Assembly (NCBI RefSeq): GCF_002835805.1
Contig: NZ_PISE01000037.1
Span: forward strand, 1 to 64,000
From: Niallia nealsonii
Lineage (GTDB): Bacteria > Bacillota > Bacilli > Bacillales > Cytobacillaceae
DNA: 64,000 nt
Direction: 5' to 3'
Shown here: positions 50,578 to 59,892 of the stretch, piece by piece
Position numbering within the stretch: the first letter of the stretch is position 1
Layout of the letters: every line of letters begins with the position of its first letter
Notes under the pieces: generated by a model
Told to the model about the DNA's origin: nothing
Database searches by the model: none
What the model saw: only the letters and a program-made list of their open reading frames with translations
Program-made: the position numbers and the translations under genes

Positions 50578-50766
50578 ATGCGAGAAAATATAGGTGTACA
50601 CGAGGCATTAGAAATACATGAACTACTTACCTTTAAAAGCTTGTGCTTAACGAAATCCTCCATAATGCAGGGACTTGTATCAGATCCTAAACTAAAAGAA
50701 ATTATGAAACAAGATGTTATTAAAGCTTCACAGCATATTGAAGATTTAAAAAATCATTTGTCTTAA
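50578..50766 (+). CDS. spore-coat-associated small protein, second copy
   Basis: 62 residues, ribosome site GAGGAGGCTC. IGVHEALEIHELLTFKSLCL and KASQHIEDLKNHLS align with the protein at 50010. Together with the next gene it duplicates the pair 50010/50242. Confidence 0.75.
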   Translation: MRENIGVHEALEIHELLTFKSLCLTKSSIMQGLVSDPKLKEIMKQDVIKASQHIEDLKNHLS

Positions 50767-50782
50767 GTGAGGGGGATTAAAA

Positions 50783-51106
50783 ATGAATCAATTTATTGAG
50801 AAGATAACAGGAATGGCTCCATTAACCGATCAGGTGATTGCAACGGATTTATTAACAGCCGCAAAATCAGAGATAAAAAATTATGCATTGGCTATTACGG
50901 AAACAGCCACACCCGAAGTTAGGCAAACATTAGTAAAGCATTTAGAGGAGGCGATTGTGTCTCATAGAATAATATCAACTTATATGATGAATCAAGACTA
51001 TTATTTCCCCTACGATACAACTAAGCAGATTCAAATGGACATGAAAATTGCGGAAACTGCTTTAAATATTGCTAAAAAGCAAGGGGAATTCTTAAGTTTC
51101 ATTTAA
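50783..51106 (+). CDS. CotF-like spore coat protein, second copy
   Basis: 107 residues, ribosome site GAGGGGG. LTDQVIATDLLTAAKSEIKN, YALAITETATPEVRQTLVKH and MKIAETALNIAKK align with 50242. A stem (AAGGAAA…TTTCCTT, 51161-51204) downstream may end the four-gene operon. Confidence 0.8.
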   Translation: MNQFIEKITGMAPLTDQVIATDLLTAAKSEIKNYALAITETATPEVRQTLVKHLEEAIVSHRIISTYMMNQDYYFPYDTTKQIQMDMKIAETALNIAKKQGEFLSFI

Positions 51107-51530
51107 TGAGTATCGTTATGGATTATTTTTTGGGGCAATTTGGAATAAAGAAGTAAATTAAAGGAAAAGAATCCCCCTATTTTTTCACTGATGGGGGTTT
51201 CCTTGAAAATTTAGGCGATTCAGCAATCAAAAAATGCTAGTTATAGTAGTATGTTTTATGAATGAAAAAATAGCCTAAATATACAAGAAATGCATAAAAT
51301 TATGCATACTTTTGGCTCCTTAATTCTAGTCCTTATTGTTCTTCTAATCCCCCGTTAGCTCCAAAATTCTCCTGAGATTTTTTTCCTTGCTTCTCATAGG
51401 ATGAATGATGTAAACAAGTATAGTAATACATAAGGTAACTCTATGTTTTTCCAAATTTATGACGGAAGTCACTACTCAAAGGTATGTACTCTCTATATAG
51501 TTGAAATATACTATGTACAGAGGTGGAATT
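51107..51530. other. gene-free region
   Basis: Holds the inverted repeat at 51161-51204 with inner CCCCC/GGGGG, and at 51383-51411 the sequence TTTCCTTGCTTCTCATAGGA resembling 47566-47586. No gene visible. Confidence 0.5.
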
Positions 51531-52028
51531 ATGAATCCTTCTTCATTTTATCTTATTGTGATTTTAATTGCTGGATTAGTCTTATGGCGTAGAACGAGAG
51601 CGATGTATCGACCCATTAAAGGAAGTGGAATCCGTATCCTTTTACCCATATTATTTTTATTATTACCTAGTGTTCCCCTGATTTCAAATCCAAAGGTACA
51701 TGCAACGGTCTTGGAATGGGTATGCGCACTTATCTTAGGTATCCTTTTATCCATCCCACTTATTAGGACGACTAATTATGAACTCCGATCTGATCAACAT
51801 ATTTATGCTGTAAAAAACAAAAGTTTTATTATTTCCTTTCTTATCGTGTTGATTATCCGATTTCTACTTCGTGATTATTTAAAATGGGTCGACGCAGAAA
51901 CAAAAGCAGCACTATTTATAATTGTAGCTCTAGGATATATCTTACCTTGGAGAATTATCTCTTTTATCAAATTTCGTCAACTATATAAAAATCAAATCCA
52001 GGATAATGAGAACATTAATTTTCGATAA
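51531..52028 (+). CDS. CcdC-family membrane protein
   Basis: 165 residues from the ATG at 51531 (AGAGGTGG upstream). Four to five membrane helices; VLWRRTRAMYRPIKGSGIRI after the first helix, LILGILLSIPLIRTTNYELR and a late IVALGYILPWRIISFIKFRQ are characteristic of CcdC (DUF1453). The family was named for its place next to cytochrome c maturation genes, but its function is unknown and no such genes are here. Confidence 0.8.
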   Translation: MNPSSFYLIVILIAGLVLWRRTRAMYRPIKGSGIRILLPILFLLLPSVPLISNPKVHATVLEWVCALILGILLSIPLIRTTNYELRSDQHIYAVKNKSFIISFLIVLIIRFLLRDYLKWVDAETKAALFIIVALGYILPWRIISFIKFRQLYKNQIQDNENINFR

Positions 52029-52142
52029 TGTTTGATTAAGTTAACTAAATAAATAGAAAAATTTTGCTAAGATTAAAATCATACTTTTTATTATTGGCTA
52101 AAAATTAACTTTATATGGTATTGTTCAAAGTGAGGTGATAAG

Positions 52143-52700
52143 ATGCGAGAAATTGAAAAATTAGATAAGGGTTTAGAATATTACTTCCTAGATAGTGAGG
52201 TTGTTGAACGAAAAGCAACAGCTGCTAAACTATGTCAAGAGTTTAATCGTATACCAGCAACAGAACCGGAAAAACAAATATCTATGATTAAAGAAATATT
52301 GGGATCTTATGGTAAAAACATCTCCGTTCAAGCGCCTTTTAACTGTGATAATGGCAAAAACATTCATGTTGGAGATGATTTTTTAAGTAATTACAATTTA
52401 ACTATTTTAGACATTGCACCTGTTCGTATAGGTAATAATGTCATGATTGGACCTAATGTTGATATTTATACAGTTAATCATCCAATGACTGCTGAGGGAC
52501 GAAGAAACTATTTGGCACAAGGTTTCCCAGTTACAATAGGAAATGATGTTTGGATTGGTGGGAAAGTATCAATCATGCCAGGAGTAACTATTGGAAATAA
52601 TGTGGTAGTTGCAGCTGGTTCCGTGGTAACAAAGAATGTTCCTGATAATAGTTTAATTGGTGGAGTTCCAGCAAAAATTATTAAACATCTTAGCGAATAA
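52143..52700 (+). CDS. maa: maltose O-acetyltransferase
   Basis: 185 residues. Maltose-acetyltransferase N-terminal helices ([40 protein letters not shown]) and hexapeptide beta-helix with [20 protein letters not shown] (catalytic His), [20 protein letters not shown] and [20 protein letters not shown]. Acetylates maltose or glucose. Ribosome site GAGGTGAT. Terminator at 52750. Confidence 0.9.
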   Translation: MREIEKLDKGLEYYFLDSEVVERKATAAKLCQEFNRIPATEPEKQISMIKEILGSYGKNISVQAPFNCDNGKNIHVGDDFLSNYNLTILDIAPVRIGNNVMIGPNVDIYTVNHPMTAEGRRNYLAQGFPVTIGNDVWIGGKVSIMPGVTIGNNVVVAAGSVVTKNVPDNSLIGGVPAKIIKHLSE

Positions 52701-52749
52701 AAATAACAATATTAATTAAAGAATAACGTAATTATATCGTTTCAAAATA

Positions 52750-52785
52750 AGAAAAGCCCTTATAAATTAAGCGCTTTTCTTTTAT
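52750..52785 (+). terminator. terminator of maa
   Basis: AGAAAAGC / GCTTTTCT stem with CTTATAAATTAAG as inner stem-loop and a T-rich 3' tail. Confidence 0.82.
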
Positions 52786-52816
52786 GTTAACTAGCAAATA
52801 AAATAGCTCTCATTTC

Positions 52817-52864
52817 AACTGCCCCCCCAATTGTGAGTTGTGTCTAACAATTGGGGGGGCAGTT
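52817..52864. other. very stable G7/C7 stem-loop
   Basis: AACTGCCCCCCCAATTGT (52817-52834) and its complement (52847-52864) form an 18-bp perfect stem with a 12-base loop and no T-tract. It lies between the 3' ends of maa and the convergent gatD. Confidence 0.85.
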
Positions 52865-52945
52865 CATCCGTTCAGTCTTCTCAGGCTATCGAGGGTTTCT
52901 TTTATGGGAACTCTCTTTTTTTCTTTAAGAAACTTTATCTTCTAG

Positions 52946-53980
52946 TCAATCAATCTTGTATAAGAATTTAATTGAGTGATTTTCTGGATCTCTCATTTTT
53001 AGAAATGGTGTCTCTTTATCTTCCAATCGATACACTTCATTAATGAGAGGCTTTACATCAATGGTGCCATCTTTGATATATTGCAGTGCAGCTTTCCATT
53101 CAAATCCAGGAAATGGTGCTGAGTAAGACATCCAAGATCCTGTTATTTCAATTTCTCCTCTAAGAATTCTTTCAAATACTTTTGGGGGGAACACTACATC
53201 TTTTGTAGCAGTCCCAACATAGACCACTTTCCCGAGCTTTTCAACAATCTCAATGCTTTGAACTTGTGTCTGAGAAACACCAGCTGTTTCAATCACTACT
53301 TCAGGTTTTGGATGTGTAGTGAAGTATTCATTTAAATCTACCTGCAGTGAATTGATAGTGTAAGAGGCACCAAGTTCTTGAGCTATTTGTAATTTTTCAT
53401 TATTAATATCGATAACAGTCACATTGCCTGCGCCACGTGCTTTTAAAGCCAGTAAAGTCATAATGCCAATTGTTCCCGCTCCAAAAACAACTACATTTGC
53501 TCCTGCATTGAATTGGATTCTTTCGATACCATGGATTGCCACTGTAAGGGGTTCAATTAAAGCAGCTTCTTCATTACTTACTTCTTCTGGCAAAACTAGG
53601 ATGTTTTTTTCGTCCACTGCTATATACTCTGCCATAGCCCCTTGCTGCCGTGATCCGACAAAGCTGTAATGCTCACATAATGCTGGTTTTCCGCGGTCAC
53701 AGTTTTCACATTTACCACAAGGTATTAATGGAGCAATTGCCACACGGTCGCCTTCTTTAACTGCCTGAACCATGTTTCCAACCTGCTCGACTACACCAGA
53801 AAATTCGTGGCCTAGTACGATGGGGTAACTATGTACTTTTCCTTCAAAATACCGTGCCAGATCGGATCCACAAACACCTACATAAGATACTTTTACTAAT
53901 ACTTGTTTTTCAGAAATAGCTGGTTTTTGAATCTTTTTTACAGTGAAGGTTTCTTTACTGTCCAGTACGAGCGCTTTCAT
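52946..53980 (-). CDS. gatD: galactitol-1-phosphate 5-dehydrogenase-like zinc dehydrogenase
   Basis: 344 residues, medium-chain dehydrogenase. Catalytic zinc in VGVCGSDLARYFEGKVHSYP and GHEFSGVV; structural zinc in CGKCENCDRGKPALC; NAD motif VVFGAGTIGIMTLLALKARG (about 170). It oxidises galactitol 1-phosphate to tagatose 6-phosphate if the PTS genes upstream are correctly read. It overlaps gatC by 26 bp. Last gene of the operon. Confidence 0.88.
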   Translation of the reverse strand: MKALVLDSKETFTVKKIQKPAISEKQVLVKVSYVGVCGSDLARYFEGKVHSYPIVLGHEFSGVVEQVGNMVQAVKEGDRVAIAPLIPCGKCENCDRGKPALCEHYSFVGSRQQGAMAEYIAVDEKNILVLPEEVSNEEAALIEPLTVAIHGIERIQFNAGANVVVFGAGTIGIMTLLALKARGAGNVTVIDINNEKLQIAQELGASYTINSLQVDLNEYFTTHPKPEVVIETAGVSQTQVQSIEIVEKLGKVVYVGTATKDVVFPPKVFERILRGEIEITGSWMSYSAPFPGFEWKAALQYIKDGTIDVKPLINEVYRLEDKETPFLKMRDPENHSIKFLYKID

Positions 53981-55337
53981 TTGCTGTCTCCTCCATCATT
54001 GTTACTTCTTCAGCATAAATCTTATTTCGTTTGAATTGAACATACGTAAAAATTACGCTAAATACATAAATAGAACCGATAATGATTAATGGAATTAAAT
54101 TCTGTGGGTGAAGCAATTCGGTTAAAATAAATGAAATAGGGCTTCCTCCCTGATCAAGAGATGTAACTTGCCCACTTTTGATTGTACCGGTTTGTCTTGC
54201 GAGCTCTGTATGCACACCAATCATCATATTTGCAATCCAGATGGAAATCCCCATAATAACCGCACCTGAAATAATCGTTCTAAATAAGTTACCTTTATGC
54301 ACTCCAACAGCCATTGAAACAAAGAAGCCAATAGTTGCTAAATCCCCAAATGGAAGTACTTGGTTTCCAGGGATAAGCACGGCAATCAATAATGTTAATG
54401 GGACAAAAATTAAACTAGCTGCTACTACTTGTGAATTTCCTAATAATAGTGCAGGATCAAGACCAATATAATAGTTTTGTCCTTGAAAACGCTTATCAAG
54501 CATCTCACGTGCAGCCTCTGCAATTGGCAATAGACCTTCCATAATAAACTTTACAACAGTTGGCATTAATACCATTACGGCAGACATTTGAATAGCAAGC
54601 TGTAATACGTCAGATACTGGATATCCTGCAAGAAAACCAATCACAAGACCAAGAACTGCTCCAATAATAACCGGCTCGCCGATTACACCAAAACGCTCTT
54701 CAATTTTTGTTGAATTAAAGTTGATTTTTCGGATACCTGGGATTTTATCAAGGATCGCATCAATAACCACCGCAAACGGTGCTGACCATGCACCTGATCC
54801 ATGGGGAACAGCAATGCCTTCTAATCCAAAATGTTTATCAACAGTTGGCGCAAACCAATCTCCCAGTTTGTAAATAAAAGCGGAATGTATTACCACGCCA
54901 ACAATACCCAGCCAAAAGCTACCTGTTGCCGTGCTCACGATAGCACCTGTAAACGTCATATGCCAAATATTCCAAATGTCTACGTTTACAACTCGTGTCA
55001 TTTTAAAAATAAGCATTAAGATGTTTACAAGAATAGCTACTGGAATAGCTACTGTTCCAACGTTTGAAGCCCAAGCCATTGGAGAAGCCCCTGGCCATCC
55101 AACGTCTACAACAGAAAGTCCAAGATTAAAACGATCCGCCATATCTTGAGCAGCTGGACCAAGATTATCTGTCAATAAGCTAATAACAAGGCTGATTCCT
55201 ACAAACCCAACTCCAATGGTGATACCAGCACGGAGTGATTTTCCGATTCCTTGACGCAATAGCAAGCCAATGATGAAAATAACAAGCGGAAGCATAACCG
55301 CTGGTCCAAGCCCAAGAATGTATTCTAAAATTGCCAT
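53955..55337 (-). CDS. gatC: PTS galactitol-type EIIC
   Basis: 460 residues, EIIC of the galactitol (Gat) family, ten or more membrane helices. Marks: FNLGLSVVDVGWPGASPMAW near residue 70, WHMTFTGAIVSTATGSFWLG, and VDKHFGLEGIAVPHGSGAWS (about 175). It carries the sugar alcohol across the membrane while it is phosphorylated via EIIB. Works with gatA and gatB upstream. Confidence 0.92.
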   Translation of the reverse strand: MAILEYILGLGPAVMLPLVIFIIGLLLRQGIGKSLRAGITIGVGFVGISLVISLLTDNLGPAAQDMADRFNLGLSVVDVGWPGASPMAWASNVGTVAIPVAILVNILMLIFKMTRVVNVDIWNIWHMTFTGAIVSTATGSFWLGIVGVVIHSAFIYKLGDWFAPTVDKHFGLEGIAVPHGSGAWSAPFAVVIDAILDKIPGIRKINFNSTKIEERFGVIGEPVIIGAVLGLVIGFLAGYPVSDVLQLAIQMSAVMVLMPTVVKFIMEGLLPIAEAAREMLDKRFQGQNYYIGLDPALLLGNSQVVAASLIFVPLTLLIAVLIPGNQVLPFGDLATIGFFVSMAVGVHKGNLFRTIISGAVIMGISIWIANMMIGVHTELARQTGTIKSGQVTSLDQGGSPISFILTELLHPQNLIPLIIIGSIYVFSVIFTYVQFKRNKIYAEEVTMMEETANESARTGQ

Positions 55338-55369
55338 CTTGCCAACCCCTTATCTCATAATGTTATTCA

Positions 55370-55645
55370 TTATTTCAATACATCTAAAATTTGTTGTTTT
55401 GTTTTATCAACACCTACTCCTGAAATAAATGCTACTCCATGAATAACAGGAACCCCGTAATCACGATCTACTTTGGCTGTAGTAACAATTAAATCTGCTC
55501 CAGAAGCTTTCGATCCAAGTTCACTTACACGGCACTGAGATACATCTGCTGGAATGTTTTTTTCTTTTAAAAGGTCTCGAATCTTATTCGCTGCCACCGT
55601 TGACGTTGCTACTGCTCCACCACATGCTACAAGTACTTTTTTCAT
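55370..55645 (-). CDS. gatB: PTS galactitol-type EIIB
   Basis: 91 residues. P-loop with phospho-cysteine VLVACGGAVATSTVAANKIR (Cys 8). LIVTTAKVDRDYGVPVIHGV follows. It takes phosphate from EIIA and passes it to the sugar in EIIC. Its ATG overlaps the gatA stop by 4 bp. Confidence 0.93.
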   Translation of the reverse strand: MKKVLVACGGAVATSTVAANKIRDLLKEKNIPADVSQCRVSELGSKASGADLIVTTAKVDRDYGVPVIHGVAFISGVGVDKTKQQILDVLK

Positions 55646-56124
55646 TTTACTTCCTCCTCTAATTGAATAGTTAAGTTGTTGTTTAGTAATTCATAGGCTT
55701 CATCTTTGCTTTCAAGTGACATAATCTTCTCGATAAAATTAGCATCCTGAATGAGTTCAATAACCTTTTGGAGTGCTTGGAGATGCTGATTGCCTTCCGA
55801 GCAGCCCAGTAAAAACACGATTTTGACATCGGTTTCTTCTCCATCGCCACCCATAATTCCAAATTTCACTGGATTTTCAAGAACCAATAGGCCAATTTTA
55901 CTTTCTTTGACAAAACTTGCATCAGTATGAGGCAAGGCAATACCTATTGTTTCGGTTGGAATACCTGTTGGAAAATTTGATTCCCTTTCAAGCAAACCCT
56001 CTATATAGCTTGCATTTGCAAACCCCTTGTCAATCATTGTTTGACCGAGTTCTTTGAAAACATCTGAATAATGCAGTGCATTTGAATGTAGAACAATTAA
56101 ATCTTTATCAAGCAAATTACTCAT
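55642..56124 (-). CDS. gatA: PTS galactitol/fructose-type EIIA
   Basis: 160 residues from the ATG at 56124, with AAGGAAG upstream inside the end of the regulator gene. Phospho-histidine in TETIGIALPHTDASFVKESK. VKIVFLLGCSEGNQHLQALQ and VIELIQDANFIEKIM complete the PTS_EIIA_2 fold. Receives phosphate from HPr. It overlaps the DeoR gene by 8 bp. Confidence 0.92.
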   Translation of the reverse strand: MSNLLDKDLIVLHSNALHYSDVFKELGQTMIDKGFANASYIEGLLERESNFPTGIPTETIGIALPHTDASFVKESKIGLLVLENPVKFGIMGGDGEETDVKIVFLLGCSEGNQHLQALQKVIELIQDANFIEKIMSLESKDEAYELLNNNLTIQLEEEVK

Positions 56125-56902
56125 CAAGTCCACTTCCTTCTGTTTGAACAGTAATAACTTTTCTATTTCTCTCTCTTAATTGATTTAGTATTTCTTGATC
56201 CGTATTTTCATCGGTAATTAACACATCTACTTCTTCAATAGAAGCAACCTGGTTCATAGCTACCGTATTGAACTTAGAATAGTCAGCCATCAAAATAGTT
56301 TTCTGACTGTGAATCATCATCAGACGGGATACCTCTGATTCACCCATATGAACATTCGTATAGCCTGCATCAATATTTATAGCACTTATTCCAAAAAAAC
56401 CTTTTTCCACATACATTTTTTCAATACTTCTGTAAGCGACTGGACCAAATAAGGATTTTTCATTTTTTCTAACGTTACCGCCGATAATAATAACTTCACA
56501 TTCCGAGTAATCAATTAGCTCATTGGCTATAGGCAGAGAGTTGGTGACTACGGTTAAATCCCTTTTGTCTAAAATTTCACGAACAAAAAACAAAGCGGTA
56601 GTCCCATAGTCAATGTATATTGTATCACCATCTTCTACAAATTCTGCAGCTCGCTTAGCAATACTCCTTTTTTCAGCTTCGTTAGTGCTTTTGCGATTGA
56701 TATATTTTGTTTCAACGTTTGCTTTATTTAAAATAGCTCCACCATGAACTTTACGAACCATCCCCCTTTCTTCCAGTTCATACAAATCTTTTCGGATAGT
56801 CTCTCTTGTTACATTTAAATCCTTGCTAATATCAGAAATTTTAATTGTCCGAAACTTTTGCAGCTGCTTCATTATTTCACTTTGGCGATCATTTGGAAGC
56901 AT
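56117..56902 (-). CDS. DeoR/GlpR-family repressor, copy 1
   Basis: 261 residues. N-terminal DeoR HTH: MLPNDRQSEIMKQLQKFRTI, KISDISKDLNVTRETIRKDL, YELEERGMVRKVHGGAILNK. C-terminal sugar-phosphate sensor with IYIDYGTTALFFVREIL and VIIIGGNVRKNEKSLFGPVA. First gene of the gat operon, so autoregulated. It diverges from the kinase-aldolase genes across the 24-bp inverted repeat at 56961-57024, its probable operator. Close paralogue at 59110. Confidence 0.93.
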   Translation of the reverse strand: MLPNDRQSEIMKQLQKFRTIKISDISKDLNVTRETIRKDLYELEERGMVRKVHGGAILNKANVETKYINRKSTNEAEKRSIAKRAAEFVEDGDTIYIDYGTTALFFVREILDKRDLTVVTNSLPIANELIDYSECEVIIIGGNVRKNEKSLFGPVAYRSIEKMYVEKGFFGISAINIDAGYTNVHMGESEVSRLMMIHSQKTILMADYSKFNTVAMNQVASIEEVDVLITDENTDQEILNQLRERNRKVITVQTEGSGLDE

Positions 56903-56960
56903 TTTCTCACCTCCGTGGCTTTTACTGTAATCGCTTACCTATGACTATAAGATATAAAAC

Positions 56961-57024
56961 AAAAAAATGCAAACTATTTTTTTGTTTTAATTTTAAAAAG
57001 CAAAAAAATACTTTGCATTTTTTT
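56961..57024. promoter_or_regulatory. 24-bp inverted-repeat operator of the galactitol module
   Basis: AAAAAAATGCAAACTATTTT… (56961-56984) and …AAAATACTTTGCATTTTTTT (57001-57024) are inverted with one mismatch in 24 across a 16-bp spacer. It lies between divergent regulator/PTS and kinase/aldolase genes. TTTGCATTTTTTTGCAT at the right arm adds a half-site. Confidence 0.85.
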
Positions 57025-57077
57025 GCATATCGGATTATTATGGGAGCAGAAGTTACAGAAATGAGAGGTGATCAATC

Positions 57078-58040
57078 ATGATTCATGTTGTGTGCCCAAA
57101 TCCAGCGCTTGACCGCACCGTTTTTTTGAAAAAGTTTGAAATAAATGGTGTGAGCAGAGCACAATTCTCAAAAGATTTGCTTGGGGGAAAAGGATTTAAT
57201 GTCATTCGCTCTTATATGGTGAAAGAAAAAACATCACCGTATCTTATCCATACATTTCTTGGAGGATATACAGGCCAATATTTGCAAACGCTTATTCAAA
57301 AAGAAAAAGTGGAGAGTATTGTGACAGAAATTAACGGCACTACTCGAATTTGCTCCATTGTGGTAGATGAGCATCAGAAACATGCTCATTTAATCAATGA
57401 AAGTGGTCCGAGTATTGGTAAGTCAGAAGCAGGTCTTTTTTTGAAGCGTTTACTCGTTTCAGTGAATGCTGGTGATTTTGTTTTATTTTCTGGTTCTTTA
57501 CCTGAAGGATTAGACCAGGATTTTTACGCTAAAACAATTGAGATTTTAGAAGCAAGGGGCGTCAAATGTGTTTTAGACAGTAGTGGTCCATCGTTAGCTA
57601 AGGGTATCCAAGCAAACCCCTGGCTTATAAAAGTAAATGAGTTGGAATTTTTTGAATTAATCGGGCAGCCTCCAGAAAAAGCTGATGCTGATTCAGTTGA
57701 AAAAGCTTTAAGAGAGCTTGATAGCTCATCTAATTTTATTGTCACTCTTGGAGGGAAAGGAACCATTGCAAAGTTTGAACATGCTGTTTACAAGGTCTCT
57801 CTTCCAAAAATTGAAGTGAAAAATGCAACAGCTTCAGGGGATATTTTTTTAGGCGGTCTGACGATGAGTTTGCATAATGGCGAATCAATTGAAAAAGCTT
57901 TACAAACTGCAAGTCTTTATTCTTTATCCAACTGTCTGTATTGGTATCCAAATATAGAACTATCAGATGTTGAATATTACGAATCTCAAATAAAAGTAAT
58001 TAAATTAGGAGGATTTATCAATGAAACTATCACCAGGTAA
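57078..58040 (+). CDS. PfkB-family hexose-phosphate kinase (LacC/FruK-like)
   Basis: 320 residues, ribosome site AGAGGTGATC. PfkB opening VVCPNPALDRTVFLKKFEIN, substrate loop LGGKGFNVIRSYMVKE, FSGSLPEGLDQDFYAKTIEI, and near the C-terminus FIVTLGGKGTIAKFE with NATASGDIFLGGLTMSLHNG, where the catalytic Asp lies in ASGD (GAGD in most members). Phosphorylates tagatose 6-phosphate (or fructose 1-phosphate) to a 1,6-bisphosphate. It overlaps the aldolase by 20 bp. Confidence 0.88.
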   Translation: MIHVVCPNPALDRTVFLKKFEINGVSRAQFSKDLLGGKGFNVIRSYMVKEKTSPYLIHTFLGGYTGQYLQTLIQKEKVESIVTEINGTTRICSIVVDEHQKHAHLINESGPSIGKSEAGLFLKRLLVSVNAGDFVLFSGSLPEGLDQDFYAKTIEILEARGVKCVLDSSGPSLAKGIQANPWLIKVNELEFFELIGQPPEKADADSVEKALRELDSSSNFIVTLGGKGTIAKFEHAVYKVSLPKIEVKNATASGDIFLGGLTMSLHNGESIEKALQTASLYSLSNCLYWYPNIELSDVEYYESQIKVIKLGGFINETITR

Positions 58041-59013
58041 ACAAAAAGGATTGGAATTAATCTCAGATGAAAATAATATTATCTTGGCAACTGCTATGGA
58101 TCAGCGTGGTTCCCTTGGAAAAATGATTCAGTCGTACAATGACTCTCTTTCATATACTGAAGGATTGAGCCAATTTAAAGAAGGTGTTAGTGAGGTTCTT
58201 GGCAACCATTCTTCTTCTCTTCTATTAGACCCGGAATATGGATGGAGTGCTGCTAAAAAACTAAATGCTGATATTGGCTTAATTATGGCCTATGAAAAAA
58301 CAGGGTATGATGCTTCTGAAAAAGGCCGTCTGCCAAATCTGGTAGATGATTATGCAGTTCAAGATTTAGTAAAAGAAGGAGCAAGCGCACTGAAGGTGCT
58401 TGTCTATTATGATCACAATGAAGAGGAACAATATAACAGCATCAAAAAAGCATTTATCAAGCGTGTTGGCGATGAGTGTAAGCAAAACGATCTTCTTTTC
58501 ATTCTAGAACCTGTTTCTTATAGTGCTTCAGGCTTGGCTGAAAAAAGCCCGGAATTCGCCAAAATAAAACCAGAAATTGTTGAATATTTCATGACAGAAT
58601 TTTCAAAGGAAGAATACGGTATTGACCTTTTAAAAGTCGAAGTACCAGTGTCCATTTACAACATTGAAGGATATGACCAGTACAGCAACTATAAACCAGT
58701 TTTCACTAAGGAAGAAGCTGCCTATCATTACAAAAATTGTTCGGATAAAAGCAGCCTGCCATTCATTTATCTCAGTGGCGGAGTGACAAATGAGCAGTTT
58801 ATTGATACTTTGCATTTTGCAAAAAATGCAAAATCGGAGTTCTGTGGTATTTTATGTGGACGTGCAACATGGAAAGATGGTATCGAAACATTTGCTAAAG
58901 AAGGAAAAGAAGCTTACTATCAATGGCTTGAAACACAAGGAATTGAAAATTTAAACAAGGTAAAAGAAGCTGTTTCAGCAACAGCTACACCGTGGAGTGT
59001 ATTGGTTAAATAA
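58021..59013 (+). CDS. lacD: tagatose 1,6-bisphosphate aldolase
   Basis: 330 residues, class I LacD family. ILATAMDQRGSLGKMIQSYN at the N-terminus, LLLDPEYGWSAAKKLNADIG, LFILEPVSYSASGLAEKSPE, the Schiff-base Lys in DLLKVEVPVSIYNI (about 205) and LPFIYLSGGVTNEQF. Splits tagatose 1,6-bisphosphate into dihydroxyacetone phosphate and glyceraldehyde 3-phosphate. Ribosome site GGAGGA inside the kinase gene. Confidence 0.93.
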   Translation: MKLSPGKQKGLELISDENNIILATAMDQRGSLGKMIQSYNDSLSYTEGLSQFKEGVSEVLGNHSSSLLLDPEYGWSAAKKLNADIGLIMAYEKTGYDASEKGRLPNLVDDYAVQDLVKEGASALKVLVYYDHNEEEQYNSIKKAFIKRVGDECKQNDLLFILEPVSYSASGLAEKSPEFAKIKPEIVEYFMTEFSKEEYGIDLLKVEVPVSIYNIEGYDQYSNYKPVFTKEEAAYHYKNCSDKSSLPFIYLSGGVTNEQFIDTLHFAKNAKSEFCGILCGRATWKDGIETFAKEGKEAYYQWLETQGIENLNKVKEAVSATATPWSVLVK

Positions 59014-59057
59014 GAAAGAGAAGGATTTTTCATTATATACTTAAGTTAGAATAGAAT

Positions 59058-59101
59058 AGAAATGGCTGAAATCAGTTAATTCTTGGTTTCGGCCATTTCT
59101 A
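59058..59101. terminator. bidirectional terminator after lacD
   Basis: AGAAATGGCTGAAA pairs with TTTCGGCCATTTCT (one mismatch) around a 12-16 base loop, between the ends of lacD and the second deoR gene. Confidence 0.82.
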
Positions 59102-59109
59102 TATATCTT

Positions 59110-59892
59110 TTATGGATTTGTCTCATCTTCAGGTACAGCAGTGATGACTTTCACGTTTTTTTCATTCAATTGCTCTAATAATTTCGAATCAGCTTTGTCG
59201 TCAGTAATGAGCACATCTACTTTTTCAATCGGTGCTACTTGGTTCATGGATACTGTATTAAATTTAGAATAATCCGCCATAACAATAGTTTTTTGACAAT
59301 GTTCCAGCATAAGTCTGGAAACTTCGGACTCTCCCATATGTACATTTGTAAAACCAGCATTAATATCAACGCCGCCAATCCCAAAAAAACCTTTATCTAC
59401 ATATAATTTTTCAATTCCTCTATAAGCAATTGGCCCAAATAATGATTTTTCATTTTTTCTAACATTCCCGCCAATAATAATCACTCCAAAGTCTGAATAA
59501 TCAATGATTTCATTAGCAATAGGCAATGAGTTAGTAATAATGGTCAAATCTTTTTTGCTTAAAATTTCTCGAGTGAAAAGTAAAGCTGTTGTTCCATAGT
59601 CTATATAAAGGGTGTCTCCATTTTCTACAAATTCAGATGCCCGCTTTACAATACTTCTTTTTTCATTTTCATTCGTATTTTTACGATTAATATAGCTTGT
59701 TTCTAAATTTGCTTTATTTAAAATCGCACCACCATGGACTTTACGAATGAGTCCCTTTTCTTCCATTTCATATAAATCTTTTCGTATTGTTTCTCTTGTT
59801 ACATTTAAATTTTTACTGAGTTCTGAAATTTTAACTGTCTTAAATTCATGTAGTTGTTTCATGATCTCACTTTGTCTATCTTGCGGAAGCAT
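59110..59892 (-). CDS. DeoR/GlpR-family repressor, copy 2
   Basis: 260 residues, highly similar to the regulator at 56117 over its whole length: MLPQDRQSEIMKQLHEFKTV, KISELSKNLNVTRETIRKDL, GGNVRKNEKSLFGPIAYRGI. The recognition-helix region (LNVTRETIRKDLY) is identical in both. It lies convergent to lacD. A duplicated regulator at both ends of the module could bind the same operator, alone or as a heteromer. Confidence 0.92.
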   Translation of the reverse strand: MLPQDRQSEIMKQLHEFKTVKISELSKNLNVTRETIRKDLYEMEEKGLIRKVHGGAILNKANLETSYINRKNTNENEKRSIVKRASEFVENGDTLYIDYGTTALLFTREILSKKDLTIITNSLPIANEIIDYSDFGVIIIGGNVRKNEKSLFGPIAYRGIEKLYVDKGFFGIGGVDINAGFTNVHMGESEVSRLMLEHCQKTIVMADYSKFNTVSMNQVAPIEKVDVLITDDKADSKLLEQLNEKNVKVITAVPEDETNP

